This document shows positions 42,265 to 51,415 of a DNA stretch of 64,000 nt, piece after piece (the stretch's first letter is position 1; the number at the start of each line of letters is the position of its first letter). The position numbers and the translations under genes are program-made. The notes below the pieces were generated by a model. The model was not told the DNA's origin. It saw only the letters and a list, made by a program, of their open reading frames with translations, and did no database searches. Where the stretch lies: positions 496,001 to 560,000 of the forward strand of contig JADKBZ010000002.1 in the NCBI GenBank assembly GCA_016714815.1. The letters are read 5' to 3'. The stretch is from Holophagales bacterium (GTDB lineage Bacteria; Acidobacteriota; Thermoanaerobaculia; UBA5066).

Positions 42265-44352
42265 TCAGGTCGCGCGCGTACCTCCGCCGACCGCCATGGC
42301 AGGCGCCGCCTCGAGCGTGACGACCTCGAACGGCTTCAGCGTGAACGCCTGCTTCGTCCCGGCCCGGAGGAAAAGGTCGTTCGCCGGCGGGCCGCCGCGC
42401 CACGGGTTGCGGGCCTGCCAGGTCTCGGCGGCGCGGTCGGGCAGCTCGAAAACGGAGGCCGGGTCGAGGCGGATCTCCTGCGGCCGGTCGGAGGGATTGC
42501 GCAGCGTGAGGACGCCGAGGCGGTCGCTCCACGACGCCCAGCCGTAGACCTCGAGCCGCGCCGGGTCGCCTCCGACCCAGTGCGTGTCGGCGAGGACGCC
42601 GGCGTTTCGCCGCGACCAGCGCGCGCCCTCGGCGAGCCGGTCCCAGCCGGCCGGCGTCAGGAGCGACGGCGTGACGTACATCTCCTGCAGCTGCGTCCCG
42701 CTGCCGAAGAAGGAGCGGATCTCGGCGTCGAAGTCGCCGGCCGGATCGGTGTCGAGCCTCTTGGCGTGCTTTGCGTAGACGAGCCCGTGGAGCATCACGG
42801 AGCTGAGCGGGAAGAGGCTCCCCGCGAGCGCCACGCCCTGGTAGGTGTCGGCGTCGCGGTAGGTGATCCAGCGCTGCCGGTCGGTCCCGACGCCGGTGAA
42901 GTCGTGGTCGTCGCCTCCGCGCCAGATCGAGTCGGCCCAGCGGAGCCAGAAGGGCGAGGCGTACGTCCCGGTCGTCAGGTTCACGTAGAGGTCGGGCTTC
43001 TCGCGGCGGAGGTCGTCGATCAGCGCGATCGCGGCGTCGAAGTCGCTCCCGAACGCGCTCCCCGGGACGACCGAGGCGGCGTTCCCCGTCCCGTCGATCT
43101 TGAACTGGTTGACGCCGAAGCGGCGGATCATGTCGAGGCAGACCTCGCGGAAACGCTCGTAGTAGACCGGCCCCGAGAGCGCGAAGCCCCCCTCCTGCAC
43201 CTCGAACCCCTGCTCGGCCGCGTACGCGAGCCGTTCCTTCTTCGGCTTGCCGTAGCCGCCCCAGGGCGAGAGCCAGACGCCGGGCGCGGCGCCGTAACGC
43301 GCCGCCGCTTCCTTCAGCGGCGCAAAGCCGCGCGGGAAACCCTCGTGGAAGCCCCAGAGCCTCCGGTCGTCCCAGCCGTCGTCGAAGAGGAACGAGTCGA
43401 GCCGAGCGTGCCGCTTCGTCACGAGCTCCTCGCCGAAGGCCTCGATCACGGCGAGCGCCCCCGCCTCATCGAACTTCGTGAAGTAGCCGAGGTCGTACCA
43501 GGAGTTGTAGTGGAGGAAGGGACGGTAAGGGTGCGCGCGTTCCCGCTCGAGGTAGGCGAGGAAGCCGCGCCGCATCTGCCCCGCGGGGGCCGCGCCGAAA
43601 ACCGCCGACACCGTCGTCGACTGCCCCGCCCGGAGCGGCAGGGCGCGGGCGAGCGCGCAGCCGACGCGGCCGGTCGACGCCCAGCTCGTCGACAGTGGGG
43701 GCTCGACGCCGAAGAACCAGTTTCCCGCCGTGACGGGCGAGCCCTTGGTGTTTCCGCTGAGAGCGCCGTCCAGCGCGAGGTCGACGAGTCCGACCTCGGT
43801 GACCGGCACGTCCGCCCCCACGGCCGTCAGCGTCACCTCCTGGCGCAGGTATGACGACCCACGCCGCAGGATCGCGCGCCACGTGACCTTCAGCTTCCCC
43901 GATTCGTCGACGAGGTCGGCGACGAGCTGGCGGCCGGCGAACCCTTCCGCACGGCGCGAGGCGCCCGGGATCACGGCGACCTCTTCCAGCCGGGGCGGGG
44001 CGGCGAGCCGCATCCGCGCCGAGTCGACGATCGCGAGGCCGATCGTCACAGAGAAGGCGGGAAGGCCCACCGCGAGCGTCTTTCCCGCTCGCCCGTCGAC
44101 CAGCCTCACGAGCCTGAGCCCCGAGGGACCGGCTTCCCACTCGCCGGCGACGAGGTCGTTGCCGAGCGTCAGCCGCGGGCCGTCGATCCCGGCCTTCTCC
44201 GCGAGCGGGCGCGGCGTGTCGTCCGCGCGCGCGGTCGCCGCGGGCGCCGGCAGGCCCGCGGCGACGCCGAGGCCGACGGCGGAGCGGACGAGGAAATCGC
44301 GGCGGGAAGGGGTCGAACCGGAAGGGTCGGCAGGCGGGACGGGGCTCGACAT
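42265..44352 (-). CDS. Tat-exported GH36-like glycoside hydrolase
   Basis: Secreted glycosidase of 695 residues with a twin-arginine signal (SRRDFLVRSAVGLGVAAG, residues 16-33). A beta-sandwich domain (about 50-280) precedes a TIM barrel with landmarks YNSWYDLG, FLFDDGWDDRR, GVWLSPWGGYGK and the nucleophile strand NQFKIDGTGN, D420 being the predicted nucleophile. SIWRGGDDHD near 480 may carry the acid/base. This order fits clan GH-D (GH36 alpha-galactosidase and relatives); exact sugar specificity is not inferable. TAGCAT lies 6 nt before the ATG, which has no ribosome site. Confidence 0.8.
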   Translation of the reverse strand: MSSPVPPADPSGSTPSRRDFLVRSAVGLGVAAGLPAPAATARADDTPRPLAEKAGIDGPRLTLGNDLVAGEWEAGPSGLRLVRLVDGRAGKTLAVGLPAFSVTIGLAIVDSARMRLAAPPRLEEVAVIPGASRRAEGFAGRQLVADLVDESGKLKVTWRAILRRGSSYLRQEVTLTAVGADVPVTEVGLVDLALDGALSGNTKGSPVTAGNWFFGVEPPLSTSWASTGRVGCALARALPLRAGQSTTVSAVFGAAPAGQMRRGFLAYLERERAHPYRPFLHYNSWYDLGYFTKFDEAGALAVIEAFGEELVTKRHARLDSFLFDDGWDDRRLWGFHEGFPRGFAPLKEAAARYGAAPGVWLSPWGGYGKPKKERLAYAAEQGFEVQEGGFALSGPVYYERFREVCLDMIRRFGVNQFKIDGTGNAASVVPGSAFGSDFDAAIALIDDLRREKPDLYVNLTTGTYASPFWLRWADSIWRGGDDHDFTGVGTDRQRWITYRDADTYQGVALAGSLFPLSSVMLHGLVYAKHAKRLDTDPAGDFDAEIRSFFGSGTQLQEMYVTPSLLTPAGWDRLAEGARWSRRNAGVLADTHWVGGDPARLEVYGWASWSDRLGVLTLRNPSDRPQEIRLDPASVFELPDRAAETWQARNPWRGGPPANDLFLRAGTKQAFTLKPFEVVTLEAAPAMAVGGGTRAT

Positions 44353-44358
44353 TCGCCG

Positions 44359-44364
44359 ATGCTA
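44359..44364 (-). promoter_or_regulatory. -10-like element of leaderless type
   Basis: TAGCAT on the minus strand, 6 nt before the ATG of the GH36-like gene. Confidence 0.4.
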
Positions 44365-44459
44365 CGGCAGGTCGCGAGCCGGGCTGGAGCGAAGAGTGCT
44401 CCGGAGCCCGGGGGGCGTCAAGACGCAGAGGCCGGGCCGGCCGGGCCGAGGCGAGACCG

Positions 44460-45092
44460 TCAGGCGCTCCGGTTCACCGCGCTCTTCCGCACGACCCAGG
44501 TCGTCATGGAGCGCTGCCCCGCCACGACCGTCGTCTTGATCGGATCGAGGAGCGTGCCGCCGAGCTCCGCCGTCAGCGAGACGAGGAGCGCCTCGTCGAC
44601 GAGGTAACGATCGGTTCCGTCGGGAAGGGTGCAGCGGCGCCCACCGAGCGGCCGGACGCGATCCTCCATGCCGATCGAGGAGGCGAGACGACAGAAGAAG
44701 AGGCCGCCGGGAGCGAGGAGGCGCCAGCTCCCGCGGAGCATTGAGAGGAACTGATCCTCGTCGCGCGCGAAGTGGAGGACGGCGCTCGAGAGGACGACGT
44801 CGGCGCAGGCGTCGGGGAAGCTGCTCGATTCCGCCCCCTCCTGCCGGATGGCCGACCCCGGGAGCGACGGAGCGAGTCGCGCCGCGAGAGTGCGCGTCGC
44901 CTCGATCGCGCCGGGATCCGGATCGAAGGCGAGCACCTCGTACCCTTCCCGAAGGAAGAAGACGAGATTCCGGCCCCGGCCGCAGCCGGCGTCGAGAACT
45001 CTCATCCCGGGCGTGATCCGTTCCCGCAGGAGCTGGTCGAAGAGGTAGATGTCGATCGAGCCGACGAGGGCTCCGAGATCGGTGGGAATCAA
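44460..45092 (-). CDS. SAM-dependent methyltransferase (TehB/UbiE-like)
   Basis: Class I methyltransferase of 210 residues: MRVLDAGCGRGRNLVFFL (motif I), EVLAFDPDPGAIEATR, DVVLSSAVLHFA and WRLLAPGGLFFCRL. Start is TTG 45090-45092, whose TTGA overlaps the stop of the upstream hydrolase; an ATG at 45161 in the same frame would overlap it by 73 nt. Small-molecule target not deducible. It forms an operon with the hydrolase. Confidence 0.83.
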   Translation of the reverse strand: MIPTDLGALVGSIDIYLFDQLLRERITPGMRVLDAGCGRGRNLVFFLREGYEVLAFDPDPGAIEATRTLAARLAPSLPGSAIRQEGAESSSFPDACADVVLSSAVLHFARDEDQFLSMLRGSWRLLAPGGLFFCRLASSIGMEDRVRPLGGRRCTLPDGTDRYLVDEALLVSLTAELGGTLLDPIKTTVVAGQRSMTTWVVRKSAVNRSA

Positions 45093-46357
45093 AGCGGCCC
45101 CCGGGGCCGGTCCGAGGCTTCTTCGCCGGAACCCGGTTCCGGAGATTCCGGTTTCAGCCACTCCCCGAGGCGCGCGGTGACCTCCGCCCGGTCGAGCAGA
45201 TCGAAGTGGTTCATCCCGCGCGCGATCCAGGTCCGCCCCTCGGGAAAGAGAAGCGTCCGTTCCGGGTCGCGGTGGTGACCGAGGGCGCTCTCGACGGGGA
45301 CGAGTCCGTCCCAGGCGAGCCGCTCACCGGCCTTCGCCGGCCCCTCCGTGGTCGTGGCCGCGACGGCGAAGAAGGCGATCCCCGCGGGCAACGGCAGCGG
45401 ATACCTCGCGTCCCCGCGGTGCGCGAATCGGTCGTGCCCCTCCCAGTCGTCGTCGAGCAGGTTGCCGTGGCGCAGGTCGGTGATCCCGGCGCTCCGGAGC
45501 TTCCCGAGACGCGCGAACGGGAGCGAGTAGGGGCTGACGCCGAGTGCGGCCTGGACGAGGTTCCCGGCCCGCTCCGTCGGCGCGCCGTGGTGCGGCGTCC
45601 CGAGGAAGACGACCGACCGGAGCGATCGCGGCCAGGAGTGTCCCGCCTCGGACGCGTAATGAAGCGCGCTGCGTGTCACCAGCCCGCCCATGCTGTGGGT
45701 GACGATCGTCAGCTCCGGCGGCGGGGCGGGCCCGCTCGCGAGGAACGACTCGAGGAGGCCGGAGAGCTCGCGGCCGTTCGTCGAGACGTGGCGGCCCGTG
45801 TTGTATCGGAGGGTGACGGGCGTCAGGCCGAGGTCGCTCCCGAGCGCCGCGCCGAGGTCGCGCCCCTCGCGGCTCCAGCAGGTCTCGTTCATGCACAGGC
45901 CGTGCATCAGAAGGAGCATTCGCGCGGGAGTTCCGGCCGACGCCGCGGCAACCGCTCCCGCCTCCGGGCCGAGAGGTTCACCGTTCCTCCGAAGCTGCAT
46001 CGGGATCGCGAGGGGATTCCCGCTCGCCTCGAGGTAGTCGCCGAGGACCCCGTTGAGCGCCGCGACGAGAGAATCCCGGCCGGGCGAGGGGGCCGCCTCG
46101 CCGAGAACCGGCGCGAGCTTCGCCAGGGCGGCGTCGACACTGTTCCCGACGAGCCGCGTCACGCCGCGGACGTTGCCGTAGACGAATCCCGTCAGCCCTT
46201 TCGTCCGACCCGAAGGGGGCGTCCCGAGCGGCCCCGGAGCGACCGAGATCGTCCGGTGCATCGCCTCGACGAGCTCCGTCAGCCCCAGCGTCGCCTCGAC
46301 GGCGAGCCGGCCGAAGCCACGGAAATTCCCGGATCGGGTGTGGGGGGAATTCGTCAT
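45089..46357 (-). CDS. PGAP1/lipase-like alpha/beta hydrolase
   Basis: Serine hydrolase of 422 residues. The nucleophile is S222 in VTHSMGGLVTRS, with LLLMHGLCMNE forming the oxyanion region, FLGTPHHGAPTERAGN as in triacylglycerol lipases, and the catalytic His in RGMNHFDLL near 400. The N-terminal 120 residues are helical (LTELVEAMHRTIS) and not part of the hydrolase fold. There is no signal peptide. The start is ATG 46355-46357; the gene is divergent from the UvrA-like gene with only 64 nt between starts. Substrate unknown. Confidence 0.85.
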   Translation of the reverse strand: MTNSPHTRSGNFRGFGRLAVEATLGLTELVEAMHRTISVAPGPLGTPPSGRTKGLTGFVYGNVRGVTRLVGNSVDAALAKLAPVLGEAAPSPGRDSLVAALNGVLGDYLEASGNPLAIPMQLRRNGEPLGPEAGAVAAASAGTPARMLLLMHGLCMNETCWSREGRDLGAALGSDLGLTPVTLRYNTGRHVSTNGRELSGLLESFLASGPAPPPELTIVTHSMGGLVTRSALHYASEAGHSWPRSLRSVVFLGTPHHGAPTERAGNLVQAALGVSPYSLPFARLGKLRSAGITDLRHGNLLDDDWEGHDRFAHRGDARYPLPLPAGIAFFAVAATTTEGPAKAGERLAWDGLVPVESALGHHRDPERTLLFPEGRTWIARGMNHFDLLDRAEVTARLGEWLKPESPEPGSGEEASDRPRGPL

Positions 46358-46421
46358 CGTTCTCGGCGCGGCGGGCGCGCCGGCGCGGAGAGTATCCCGC
46401 CCCGGGAGAGAATCCCCGGCG

Positions 46422-49400
46422 ATGCCGGTGGACCGGGCCCGCCCGACGATCGTTCTCCGGGGTGTGCGCGAGCACAACCTCCGGGGGTTCGACCTCGAGA
46501 TCCCTCGCGGAGAGCTGATCGTCGTCACCGGCGTCTCCGGCTCCGGCAAGTCGTCGCTCGCCTTCGACACCCTCCTTCGAGAAGGGCAGCGCCGCTTCCT
46601 CGAGCTGATGCCCTCCTTCGCGCGGCAGTTCGCCGGGGGATTCCGGCGGCCCGACGTCGTCGGCATCGAGGGCCTCGGCCCCGCGATCGCCGTCGGGCAG
46701 AACGTCGGCCTCGCCAACCCGCGCTCCACAGTCGGCACGATGACCGAGGTGTGGGACCTCCTGCGCCTTCTCTTCGCGCGCCTCGGCCAGGCCCCTCCCG
46801 GCGTGACGCCCAGCCGCGGCCTCTTCTCGTGGAACGGCGACGGGGCCTGCCCCGCCTGTCACGGGCTCGGCCTCGAGGACCGGCTCGACCCGGAGCTCCT
46901 CGTCGCCGACCCCGGCCGGTCGCTCCGGGAGGGCGCGCTCCGCGTCTCGACTCCGAACGGCTACCTGATGTACTCGCAGGTCACGCTCGCGGTGCTCGAC
47001 GACGTCCTCCGCGCGCACGGCGGCTCGGTGGACGTCCCGTGGCGGGAGCTTTCGGACGAGGCGCGCGGCGTGGTGCTCCACGGGTCGGACCGCCTCCTCG
47101 TGCCGTTCGGCAAGCACCCGCTCGAGAACCGGCTGAAGTGGAAGGGGATCACCGCCCGGCCCCGCGAGGAAGGGCACTACCGCGGCCTCCTCCCGGTGAT
47201 GGAGGAGATCCTCCGCGGCAAGCGCAACGACTCGATCCTCCGCTTCGTGAGGACGACTCCCTGCCGCGGCTGCGGCGGCACCCGCCTCGGTCCCGAGGCC
47301 CTCTCGGTGCGCTGGCAGGGGCGTTCGATCGCGGAGCTGGCGGCTCTCACGGCCCGCGAGCTCCACACCTTCTTCTTGGCCGTCGCCGACGGCGGCCCCG
47401 TCCTCGCGCCGATCCGCGCGGACCTCCTCGCCCGCTCTGCGCTGATGGACGAGCTCGGCGTCGGCTACCTCGCCTTCGACCGCGCCGCCCCAACCCTCTC
47501 GCCCGGCGAGGCCCGGCGGCTGCGCCTCCTCACGCTCGCCCTCGGCGAGCTGCGCGGCCTCGTCGTCGTCCTGGACGAGCCGAGCGCGGGGCTCCACCCG
47601 CGCGACGTCTCGTGTCTCCTCGGAGTCCTCCGACGCCTCTCTGACCGGGGCCAGACGGTCGTCGTCGTCGACCACGACCCGCAGCTCGCGCGCGGTGCCG
47701 ACTGGCTCGTCGACCTCGGCCCCGGCCCCGGAGCGGCGGGAGGGCGGCTCCTCTTCAGCGGGCTGCCCGCGGCGCTTCTCGCGCCGGACGGACCCGACAC
47801 GCCGACGCGCCGATGGCTCCTGGCGGAGCAGGGCGCCGGACACGCCGGGCACGCCGAACGCTCCGGGCACACGGAACGCGCCGGGCACGCTGAACGCGCA
47901 AAGTCCGGAACGGGGGACGCGGACGAATCCGTCGAGTTGCACCACCTCTCACGGCACACCGTCACCGACGCCTCGCTCGTCCTCCGGAGGCGGGCGCTCA
48001 ACGTCGTCACGGGCGTCGCCGGGGCGGGCAAGACGTCCCTCCTCGCCGCCGCCGTCGACCGGCTGCGCGCGGACGGCACCTTCCCGCGGATCGTGACCGT
48101 CGACGCCGACCCGATCGGCCGGACACCCCGCTCGAACCCCGCGACCTACACCGGCGCGTCCGACCACCTGCGCGACCTCTTCGCCGCGACGCCGGAGGCC
48201 AGGGCCCGGGGCTTCGGCAAGGGGCACTTCTCGTTCAACACGGCCGGGGGCCGGTGCGAGTCGTGCGAGGGGGCGGGCGTCCACGAGGTCGGCATGCGCT
48301 ACCTCGGTACGGTCGATCTCGTCTGCGACGTCTGCGCGGGGCTTCGCTTCCATCCCGACGTCCTCGAGGTGCGGCTCGACGGCCTGAACATCGCCGACGT
48401 CCTCGCCGGCAGCGTCTCCGACGCGGCGGAACGGTTCGGCGGCCACCCGAAGCTCGCGCGGATCCTGAACGCCCTCGTCGGCCTCGGCCTCGGCTACCTC
48501 CCGCTCGGCCAGAGCGCGACGACACTTTCGGGGGGCGAGGCGCAGCGGGTCAAGCTCGCCACGGAGCTCGCGAAGGCGTCGAGCCCGGCGCTCGTCGTCC
48601 TCGACGAGCCGACGACCGGACTCCACGCGGCCGACGTGGCGGTTCTCGTTTCCGCCTTTGCACGCCTCTCCGCCGCCGGCCACACCCTCCTCGTGGCCGA
48701 TCACGACCTCGCGCTCGTTCGCGCCGCGGACCGGGTCACCGAGGTCGGCCCCGGCAGCGGCCCCGACGGCGGACGGATCGTCGTCGCGGGGAGCGTCGGC
48801 GACGTCGCTTCGTGGCCGGAGTCGCCGACCGGCGCCGCGCTCCGCGGCGAGTACGGCGCCCCGGCGAACTCCGGTGGAATCGTGCCGTCGCAGCCCGGAG
48901 AGGCCCGGGACGAGCCGGCGCCGGGCGAAGGCGCGCCGCCCGCGGGCTCCCCGCCCCGGAACGTCCCCCTCGAGCTCCTCGGTGTCACGACCCACAACCT
49001 GCGCGGCCTGACGGTCTCCTTCCCTGCCCCGGGATTCACCGTCGTGACCGGCCCCTCTGGCTCCGGCAAGTCGTCGCTCGTCTTCGACACGCTCCTGGCC
49101 GAGTCCGAGGCGCGCTTCGCCGATCTCGTCTCTCCCTGGGCGCGACGCTTCCTGCCGATGCGGGGAGGCGCGGAGCTCGAAGGGGCCCGCGGCCTTCGCG
49201 CGGCGGTCGCCGTTCCCGCGCAGCCGGGGCGCCGCAACCCCCGGTCGACGGTCGGCACGGCGACCGAGATCGACGAGCTGCTCCGCCTTCTCTTCGCGCG
49301 CGCCGGCTCGCGCCCCTGCCCGCGGTGCGGCCGCGAGGCGCTCGCTCCGGCCTGCGCCTGCGGGGAGAGGCTCGAGCCGCTCTGGGCCGCCGACTTCTCG

Positions 49401-51389
49401 CCCCACACCGAGCGCGGCGCCTGCCCGGCGTGCCGCGGTCTCGGCTTCTCTCAGGGCTGCGACCCTTCGCGCCTCGTGAACCGACCCGACCTCCCGCTCG
49501 GCGGAGGCGCGCTCGCCGGCACGCGCTACGGCGCCTATCTCGGCGAGGCCGACGGGCAGCACCTGGCGACGCTCCGGGCCGCGGCGTGCGCCCTCGGCCT
49601 CGGGGTGGACGGGCCTTGGAGCGGCCTCTCCCCCGCGGCCCGGCAGCTCGCCCTGGAGGGCGCCGGGGACGAGACGTTCGACGTCGAGTGGAGCTACCGG
49701 CGCGGGAAGCTCAGCGGCGTCCACCGTTTCCGGTCCCGCTGGGACGGGCTCGCGCGCCTCGTCGAGACGGAGTACGAGAGAGTTCACGCGGACGAGCGGG
49801 GCGAGGAGCTCGAGCCGCTCCTCGTCGATCGTCCCTGCGTCCCGTGCGGCGGGGAGAGGCTGAAGCCGCAGAGCCGCGCCGTCTCGTTCGCGGGCCTTCG
49901 GGCCCCCGAGGCGGCCCGCCGCGAGGCCGGGGTCCTCGCGGCCTGGCTCGACGACGTGGAGTCGGGCGCGGGCTCTACGCCCGTCCCCGCCGCGCTTCTC
50001 GCCCTCACGCACCCGATCCGCTCCGACCTCAAAAGGAGGGTGAAGGCCCTTTGCGGGGCGGGGCTCTCTTACCTCGCGCCCGAACGGGAGCTGTCGACGC
50101 TCTCGGGCGGAGAGGCGCAGCGCGTGAGGCTCGCCGCCGCGCTCGGCGGAGGGCTCGTCGGCGTGACGTACGTCCTCGACGAGCCGACGCAGGGGCTCCA
50201 CCCGCGCGACACGGCGCGACTCGCCGCCCTCCTCCGGAAGCTTTCGGATGCCGGGAACGCCGTCGTCGTCGTCGAGCACGACGCCGCCCTCGTCGCCGCG
50301 GCGGACCACGTCGTCGAGCTCGGCCCCGGCGCCGGCCCGGACGGCGGGATCGTCGTCGCCTCCGGCCGGCCGTCGGTCCTCGCGTCCGACTCGAATACGT
50401 ACACCGGGCGCCTCCTCGTACGTACGGGTCCGACGGCGCCCGCCCACCGGCGTGCCCTCGTCCCGGGCGTCACGATCCGTGGTGCGACCCGTCACACGCT
50501 GAAGGACCTCGACGTGGACTTCCCGTCCGGCGGACTCGTCGTCGTCGCCGGCGTCTCCGGGAGCGGCAAGTCGACCCTCGTCCTCGAGGTCCTCGCTCCC
50601 TCTCTCCGCGCCGCGCTCCGAGGCGGCGTTCCCGTCGGCTGCCGCGCGCTCGACCTCCACGTGCCGGTCGCGGCCGTCCTCGCGTCCGATCAGGAGACCC
50701 TCTCCGTGGGAGGTGGAAGCACGGTGGCGACGCTTATCGGCGTCGCCGAGCCGCTGAGGAAGCTCTTCGCCGCGACGCCGGAGGCGCGGGCGCGCAAGCT
50801 GACGGCGAAGGCCTTCTCCTCGAACACGCCCGGCGGCCGTTGCGAGCCGTGCGCGGGCCGCGGCGTCGTCACCGTCGCGATGGACCTCCTCCCCGACGTG
50901 ACCGTCGGCTGCGAGGCGTGCGGCGGACGGAGGTTCTCCGAAGACGTCCTCGCCTGCCGGCTCTACGGACGAAACCTCACAGAGACCCTCGACGCCCCCG
51001 TCGGAGAGCTCGCGGTCCGGTTCGCGGGTCGTCGCGAATTCGCCGCTCCCCTCGCGGCTCTCTCCGAGATAGGTCTCCCCTACCTGCGGCTCGGCCAGGA
51101 GGGGGCCGCGCTTTCGTCGGGCGAGAGGCAGCGGCTCCGGCTGGCGCGGCTCCTCGCCGGGCCGCACTCCGGCCGCACCGCGGTCCTCCTCGACGAGCCG
51201 ACCCGCGGGCTCGGCTTCGAAGACGTCGACCGGCTGCTCGGCGCGCTCGGCCGGCTCGCGGCGGACGGCCACCTCGTGGTGGTCGTGGAGCACCACCCCG
51301 GGGTCCTCGCCGCGGCCGACTGGCTCGTCGAGCTCGGCCCGGAAGGCGGCGCTCGCGGCGGACGGATCGTCCGGGCCGAAGCGCCGTAG
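46422..51389 (+). CDS. Double-length UvrA-like protein with four ABC ATPase domains
   Basis: UvrA-family ATPase of 1655 residues, against about 940 for standard UvrA. It is two UvrA-like halves in tandem (about 1-815 and 845-1655). Four Walker A motifs are visible: GVSGSGKSS, GVAGAGKTS, GPSGSGKSS and GVSGSGKST. Four signature/Walker B pairs also occur: LSPGEARR/LDEPSAGLH, LSGGEAQR/LDEPTTGLH, LSGGEAQR/LDEPTQGLH and LSSGERQR/LDEPTRGLG. Zinc-finger cysteine pairs of UvrA remain (CPACHGLG, CRGCGG, CESCEGAG with CDVCAG, CPACRGLG, CVPCGG, CEPCAGRG with CEACGG). The middle (residues about 470-492) holds a GHAER repeat. DNA damage recognition or a resistance role is inferred from family; it need not replace the housekeeping uvrA. 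Confidence 0.9.
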   Translation: MPVDRARPTIVLRGVREHNLRGFDLEIPRGELIVVTGVSGSGKSSLAFDTLLREGQRRFLELMPSFARQFAGGFRRPDVVGIEGLGPAIAVGQNVGLANPRSTVGTMTEVWDLLRLLFARLGQAPPGVTPSRGLFSWNGDGACPACHGLGLEDRLDPELLVADPGRSLREGALRVSTPNGYLMYSQVTLAVLDDVLRAHGGSVDVPWRELSDEARGVVLHGSDRLLVPFGKHPLENRLKWKGITARPREEGHYRGLLPVMEEILRGKRNDSILRFVRTTPCRGCGGTRLGPEALSVRWQGRSIAELAALTARELHTFFLAVADGGPVLAPIRADLLARSALMDELGVGYLAFDRAAPTLSPGEARRLRLLTLALGELRGLVVVLDEPSAGLHPRDVSCLLGVLRRLSDRGQTVVVVDHDPQLARGADWLVDLGPGPGAAGGRLLFSGLPAALLAPDGPDTPTRRWLLAEQGAGHAGHAERSGHTERAGHAERAKSGTGDADESVELHHLSRHTVTDASLVLRRRALNVVTGVAGAGKTSLLAAAVDRLRADGTFPRIVTVDADPIGRTPRSNPATYTGASDHLRDLFAATPEARARGFGKGHFSFNTAGGRCESCEGAGVHEVGMRYLGTVDLVCDVCAGLRFHPDVLEVRLDGLNIADVLAGSVSDAAERFGGHPKLARILNALVGLGLGYLPLGQSATTLSGGEAQRVKLATELAKASSPALVVLDEPTTGLHAADVAVLVSAFARLSAAGHTLLVADHDLALVRAADRVTEVGPGSGPDGGRIVVAGSVGDVASWPESPTGAALRGEYGAPANSGGIVPSQPGEARDEPAPGEGAPPAGSPPRNVPLELLGVTTHNLRGLTVSFPAPGFTVVTGPSGSGKSSLVFDTLLAESEARFADLVSPWARRFLPMRGGAELEGARGLRAAVAVPAQPGRRNPRSTVGTATEIDELLRLLFARAGSRPCPRCGREALAPACACGERLEPLWAADFSPHTERGACPACRGLGFSQGCDPSRLVNRPDLPLGGGALAGTRYGAYLGEADGQHLATLRAAACALGLGVDGPWSGLSPAARQLALEGAGDETFDVEWSYRRGKLSGVHRFRSRWDGLARLVETEYERVHADERGEELEPLLVDRPCVPCGGERLKPQSRAVSFAGLRAPEAARREAGVLAAWLDDVESGAGSTPVPAALLALTHPIRSDLKRRVKALCGAGLSYLAPERELSTLSGGEAQRVRLAAALGGGLVGVTYVLDEPTQGLHPRDTARLAALLRKLSDAGNAVVVVEHDAALVAAADHVVELGPGAGPDGGIVVASGRPSVLASDSNTYTGRLLVRTGPTAPAHRRALVPGVTIRGATRHTLKDLDVDFPSGGLVVVAGVSGSGKSTLVLEVLAPSLRAALRGGVPVGCRALDLHVPVAAVLASDQETLSVGGGSTVATLIGVAEPLRKLFAATPEARARKLTAKAFSSNTPGGRCEPCAGRGVVTVAMDLLPDVTVGCEACGGRRFSEDVLACRLYGRNLTETLDAPVGELAVRFAGRREFAAPLAALSEIGLPYLRLGQEGAALSSGERQRLRLARLLAGPHSGRTAVLLDEPTRGLGFEDVDRLLGALGRLAADGHLVVVVEHHPGVLAAADWLVELGPEGGARGGRIVRAEAP
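47845..47898 (+). repeat. 18-bp tandem repeat, three units, inside the UvrA-like gene
   Basis: Three 18-bp units beginning CCGGGCAC encode GHAERS, GHTERA and GHAERA, preceded by a partial unit (GAGHA). They fall in the linker between the first and second ATPase domains. Slippage would change length by six residues without a frameshift. Confidence 0.75.
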
Positions 51390-51415
51390 CCGGACCGGGC
51401 TTCAGCGCCCTCGCG

